NCBI GenBank assembly: GCA_044230315.1 | Contig: JBGARJ010000025.1 | Coordinates: 11,944-75,943, forward strand | Length of the DNA: 64,000 bases | Direction of reading: 5' to 3' | From: M3007 sp044230315 | Lineage (GTDB): Bacteria > Bacteroidota > Bacteroidia > Chitinophagales > Saprospiraceae | Shown: piece by piece, positions 61,329-64,000 of the stretch | Layout of the letters: each line of letters starts with the position of its first letter | How positions within the stretch are numbered: the first letter of the stretch is position 1 | The notes under the pieces: model-generated | What the model saw: only the letters and a program-made list of their open reading frames with translations | What the model was told of the DNA's origin: nothing | Database searches by the model: none | Position numbers and translations under genes: made by a program

Positions 61329-61931
61329 ATGAGACACATCATTCTTTTGTTGCTGCTGGGGCTTTTTGCCCAAACCGGCTTGGCGCAAGTAAGTTCCCGT
61401 TTTAAGGCCAAGTTGACCAATTCCAGCACTGCAATACAAAACAACAAAGGCAAGACCGCTAAAGAAAAAAAGCAAAGCCTTGCCGGGCACGAACGCCCAA
61501 GAGAAGTGGAATCCGCCGAAGTACAAGGGGCTTATACTGCGCTTGAAGCCGATAACTACGACGCTGCAATTCAGGAATTGGACCAATATGATGATAGTGA
61601 CGCCGACGCTGCCTTTGGCCTCGGCTTGGCGTATTATGAAACGGACCGTCTCGACGATGCCGTGCAGGCCCTCAAGCGCGCTTTCGAACTCGATCCTACC
61701 CAGACGGATGCGTTGTACGTGCTTGGGTTGGTATACGAGGATTTGGGCAACTTTGAAGCGGCCGGCGACGCATTTATCCAGGTACTGGAAGCCGACGAGC
61801 ATCATGCCGACGCCTGGTATGAATTGGGCAGGCTCTTTTTTGATGAAGGGTTTACCGACGATGCCGACTTTTGCCTGGAGCAGGCGCGAACTTCCGACCC
61901 TTCGGAAGCGTTCGAAGCCTACCAGAATTAA
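61329..61931 (+). CDS. Secreted TPR protein
   Basis: 200 residues from ATG 61329 (MRHIILLLLLGLFAQTGLAQ signal); a TTG at 61323 is unlikely. After a basic linker come three or four TPR units: VQGAYTALEADNYDAAIQEL, AAFGLGLAYYETDRLDDAVQ, ALYVLGLVYEDLGNFEAAGD, AWYELGRLFFDEGFTDDADF. It is acidic and probably periplasmic. It follows the second caspase-like gene by 122 bases and may be a binding partner of the two caspase-fold proteins (inference). Confidence 0.75.
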   Translation: MRHIILLLLLGLFAQTGLAQVSSRFKAKLTNSSTAIQNNKGKTAKEKKQSLAGHERPREVESAEVQGAYTALEADNYDAAIQELDQYDDSDADAAFGLGLAYYETDRLDDAVQALKRAFELDPTQTDALYVLGLVYEDLGNFEAAGDAFIQVLEADEHHADAWYELGRLFFDEGFTDDADFCLEQARTSDPSEAFEAYQN

Positions 61932-62087
61932 CCCGTATTCGACATAGAACACGAGGTCGTTTCCTAAAATCGCTTCGCGAAACGCGCAGCAAATATTTTA
62001 CCGGGGAAACACAGAAGATCAACTACTTACTACATTATCTGTGTATCCGTTCCGGGTGGCGAATTGAAATGATCTACGGCAGACGCA

Positions 62088-62273
62088 ACATGAATCATCC
62101 CGAATTTTAATAACATTCAGATGTTTCGCTGCGCTCAACATGACAAATCGTTTGGGGTAAGCGGTGTTTTAATCAGATATTTCGCTATGCTCAATATTCC
62201 AACGCGTAAAATAGCCATATCAAGGTGAGCGAAGCGAAGAATCTGAAGAATTTGAAAATTCGGGATGACTCAT
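62088..62273. repeat. 186-bp palindromic intergenic element
   Basis: CATGAATCATCCCGAATTTT (62088-62107) and AAAATTCGGGATGACTCATG (62254-62273) are inverse copies with one mismatch. Inside are two direct copies of CAGAT(G/A)TTTCGCT(G/A)(C/T)GCTCAA, starting at 62117 and 62173, and one inverted relative (GAGCGAAGCGAAGAATCTG, 62226-62244). The TTCGCTxxGCTCA phrase is a familiar intergenic motif in Bacteroidota genomes. Confidence 0.78.
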
Positions 62274-62454
62274 GTTTTGCCATTCCTGTGGCCCGGCGCC
62301 ACGCCGCGGTCACGCTGTCATTCGCCAACAGGATCAACAGCGCAATGCCGTTGCGTGTGGCAAAAAAATGCTTCTTATGTGGTAACTGGATCGGTAGCAG
62401 GTAACTGCCATCGGGCCGGCAATGACGTAAATCACCGCTGGCCGCGTATTCGAA

Positions 62455-62488
62455 GGCGAAGTTTGGTGAAAAAATCCCAAACTTCGCC
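62455..62488 (+). promoter_or_regulatory. Perfect 12-bp hairpin before the CoA-transferase start
   Basis: GGCGAAGTTTGG (62455-62466) and CCAAACTTCGCC (62477-62488) pair exactly around ten bases. It ends 30 bases before the GTG start. The T run after it is weak, so a leader structure or operator is possible. Confidence 0.5.
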
Positions 62489-62518
62489 CCGATTTTGAAC
62501 CACACTATTTTAATAACT

Positions 62519-63817
62519 GTGAACCCACGCATTAACTACGTTACCGCACCGGAGGCCCTGTCGGTCATTCGCTCTGGACAGCGGGTGTACATTCACGGCA
62601 GCGCCTGCACGCCGACCCATTTACTGCGGCATCTGGCCGCCCGCAAGGATGAATTGCGCAATGTCGAACTGGTCTTTATCAGCCTCTACGGCGATGTTTT
62701 TGTAGACCACGCCGACTGCGCCGACAGTTTCCACATTAACGCCATGTTCGTTTCCGCACCCGTCCGAAAGGCGGTCAACGAAGGTCATGGCGACTATATC
62801 CCGGTGTTTCTCAGCGAAATACCCGAATTGTTCAAACAAAACATCCTGCCGCTCGACGTGGCGCTGGTGCAGGTGTCGCCGCCCGACAAACACGGTTATT
62901 GTTCGCTGGGCACATCGGTCGACATAGCCCGCACCGCCGTCAATACCGCCAGTTATGTGGTCGCCCAGGTAAACCCCCAGGTGCCGCGTACGCACGGAGA
63001 CAGCCTGATCCACGCCACGCGTTTTCATGCAATGGTATACGTCGACGAGCCGATCCACACCGTGAACTTCGCCGAAAATGTGACCGAACGCGAGGTCCGG
63101 ATCGGCCAGCATATCGCCGGTCTGATCGACGATCGCAGCACCTTGCAAATGGGTATCGGCGCCATTCCCGACGCCGTATTGAGCAGTCTGACCAACCACA
63201 AAGACCTCGGCGTACACACGGAAATGTTCTCCGACGGGCTGATCCCCTTGTTTGAAAAAGACGTGATCAACAACAAATACAAGGCGATACACCCGAATAA
63301 AACCGTGGCCGGATTTGCGTTGGGCTCGCGGGCGCTGTACGACTATGTCGACGACAATCCCGCATTCGCCTTTCTGGATATCGACTATGTAAATGAACCC
63401 GGCGTCATCCGGCGCAACCCCAAAGTGGTGGCCATCAACAGCGCCATCGAGGTGGACCTGACCGGCCAGGTGTGCGCCGATTCGATCGGCACTTACCAGT
63501 ACTCCGGCGTGGGCGGGCAGATGGATTTTATGCGCGGCGCCGCCCTGAGCCAGGGGGGCAAACCGATCATCGCGCTTACTGCCCGAACGGCAAAAGGCGT
63601 ACCGCGTCTCGTGCCGTTCCTCAAGCAAGGCGCCGGCGTGGTGACCACCCGCGCACACGTTCACTACGTGGTGACCGAATACGGTGCGGCCTATTTGTTC
63701 GGCAAAAACCTGCGCCAACGCGCCCGCGCCCTGATCGAGATCGCGCACCCCGACGACCGGGAGATGCTCGAACGGGCTTGCCACGATCGCTTTCACCTGT
63801 TTGACCCCAGTTGTTGA
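62519..63817 (+). CDS. Acetyl-CoA hydrolase / 4-hydroxybutyrate CoA-transferase family protein
   Basis: 432 residues from GTG 62519 (MNPRINYVTAPEALSVIRSG); a TTG at 62495 would add eight residues. There is no ATG, so a non-ATG start is forced. Family marks: LQMGIGAIPDAVLSSL for the CoA-binding loop and HTEMFSDGLI, which carries the active-site Glu that forms the glutamyl-CoA intermediate. QYSGVGGQMDFMRGAALSQG is also conserved. The reaction moves CoA between acyl-CoA (often acetyl- or butyryl-CoA) and a carboxylic acid; the exact donor and acceptor cannot be told. Soluble, cytoplasmic. Confidence 0.9.
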   Translation: MNPRINYVTAPEALSVIRSGQRVYIHGSACTPTHLLRHLAARKDELRNVELVFISLYGDVFVDHADCADSFHINAMFVSAPVRKAVNEGHGDYIPVFLSEIPELFKQNILPLDVALVQVSPPDKHGYCSLGTSVDIARTAVNTASYVVAQVNPQVPRTHGDSLIHATRFHAMVYVDEPIHTVNFAENVTEREVRIGQHIAGLIDDRSTLQMGIGAIPDAVLSSLTNHKDLGVHTEMFSDGLIPLFEKDVINNKYKAIHPNKTVAGFALGSRALYDYVDDNPAFAFLDIDYVNEPGVIRRNPKVVAINSAIEVDLTGQVCADSIGTYQYSGVGGQMDFMRGAALSQGGKPIIALTARTAKGVPRLVPFLKQGAGVVTTRAHVHYVVTEYGAAYLFGKNLRQRARALIEIAHPDDREMLERACHDRFHLFDPSC

Positions 63818-64000
63818 ACAAGCGAGGCGGAAGCAATGGTAACCGGCAAAACCACTAGCTACGGTTTTGCCGGTTACGGCTTAAGTTCGACTTTAGCCAT
63901 TTGTAATGACTAAAAAAGCGATTACCAGGCTGTATTAAGCGATCTGACTGGATTTAAACACCTCCTTGACCTATCGTGATATGGAAGCTTTGTGAAAGGT
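63818..64000. other. Right-edge non-coding sequence
   Basis: Contains the hairpin at 63839-63877 and a small inverted repeat TTTAG-CATT/AATG-CTAAA (about 63892-63914). No coding frame can be supported before the window ends. Confidence 0.4.
63839..63877 (+). terminator. Strong hairpin after the CoA-transferase gene
   Basis: GTAACCGGCAAAACC pairs perfectly with GGTTTTGCCGGTTAC around nine bases, 22 bases past the stop. No real T run follows, so it may be a terminator without a T tract or a 3' stabilising structure. Confidence 0.55.

Larger units (their letters stand above)
61932..62518. other. Long non-coding gap with palindromic elements
   Basis: No gene is seen. It holds the 186-bp palindromic element (62088-62273) and a perfect hairpin (62455-62488). 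Stretches 61940-62080 and 62280-62450 show nothing recognisable; the former has lower GC than the flanking genes. Confidence 0.6.

Noticed and set aside
62621..63796. 391-codon minus-strand frame opposite the CoA-transferase
   Set aside because: Plus-strand gene is a clear family member over its whole length.

Overview
The window is a chromosomal segment of a fairly GC-rich member of the Bacteroidota, most likely Saprospirales/Saprospiria. The taxonomic call is inference from gene content. Four proteins end in, or appear to end in, type IX secretion (T9SS, Por) C-terminal sorting domains. There is a large SprB-repeat/OmpA protein, a fused SecDF, the rpmB-rpmG-DUF4295 trio, a serine palmitoyltransferase-like enzyme (sphingolipid synthesis), no clear Shine-Dalgarno sites, and TAnnTTTG-type promoter boxes. 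Most genes are single-copy housekeeping or envelope genes in short operons, with dispersed palindromic repeats between them.

Layout. 1-2.5 kb: end of a subtilisin-like T9SS cargo, tRNA-Arg(ACG), ribosomal L28-L33-DUF4295 and a strong terminator. 2.5-7 kb (minus): a large T9SS protein, then an NSS-family sodium symporter flanked by two 47-residue MetS-like small subunits. 7-12.5 kb: a HemD-like protein, a TMTC-like membrane/TPR protein, an exbB-exbD-tonB operon and a possible 30-residue membrane peptide. 12.9-16.5 kb: a cysteine-synthase-like enzyme, a striking GGTTTCA/TGAAACC inverted array, a cupin-8 protein and the serine palmitoyltransferase-like gene. 16.8-26.7 kb: small secreted proteins, a class A beta-lactamase-fold lipoprotein, lysS, psd, asd, a coiled-coil protein, an M19 dipeptidase and a channel-like small membrane protein. 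27-43.8 kb: secDF, a BNR/sortilin-like T9SS protein, pirin, a candidate caspase-fold protease with a propeptide-like lipoprotein, a glutathione peroxidase lipoprotein, prfC, a membrane-anchored McrB-like AAA protein with an eroded P-loop, a YwaF-like membrane protein, 3-methyladenine glycosylase and glpK. 44-64 kb: the 1.5-kilo-residue SprB/OmpA protein, a ChaN-like lipoprotein-type gene and an LRR protein, a HisRS-motif-like unknown, a beta-barrel protein, a DUF1801 protein, an M36 metalloprotease with PKD and T9SS domains, a metacaspase-TPR / caspase-like / TPR cluster, and a CoA-transferase.

Functional themes are envelope export (SecDF, T9SS cargo, ExbBD-TonB, OmpA), extracellular or periplasmic proteolysis (S8, M36, M19 and three caspase-fold candidates), and lipid or wall metabolism. 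The most unusual DNA-level features are the 0.4-kb inverted heptamer array after the cysteine-synthase gene, two ungapped copies of a 144-bp structured element with terminal inverted repeats, and at least three further palindromic intergenic repeat types. All assignments come from reading the sequence; no database search was run.
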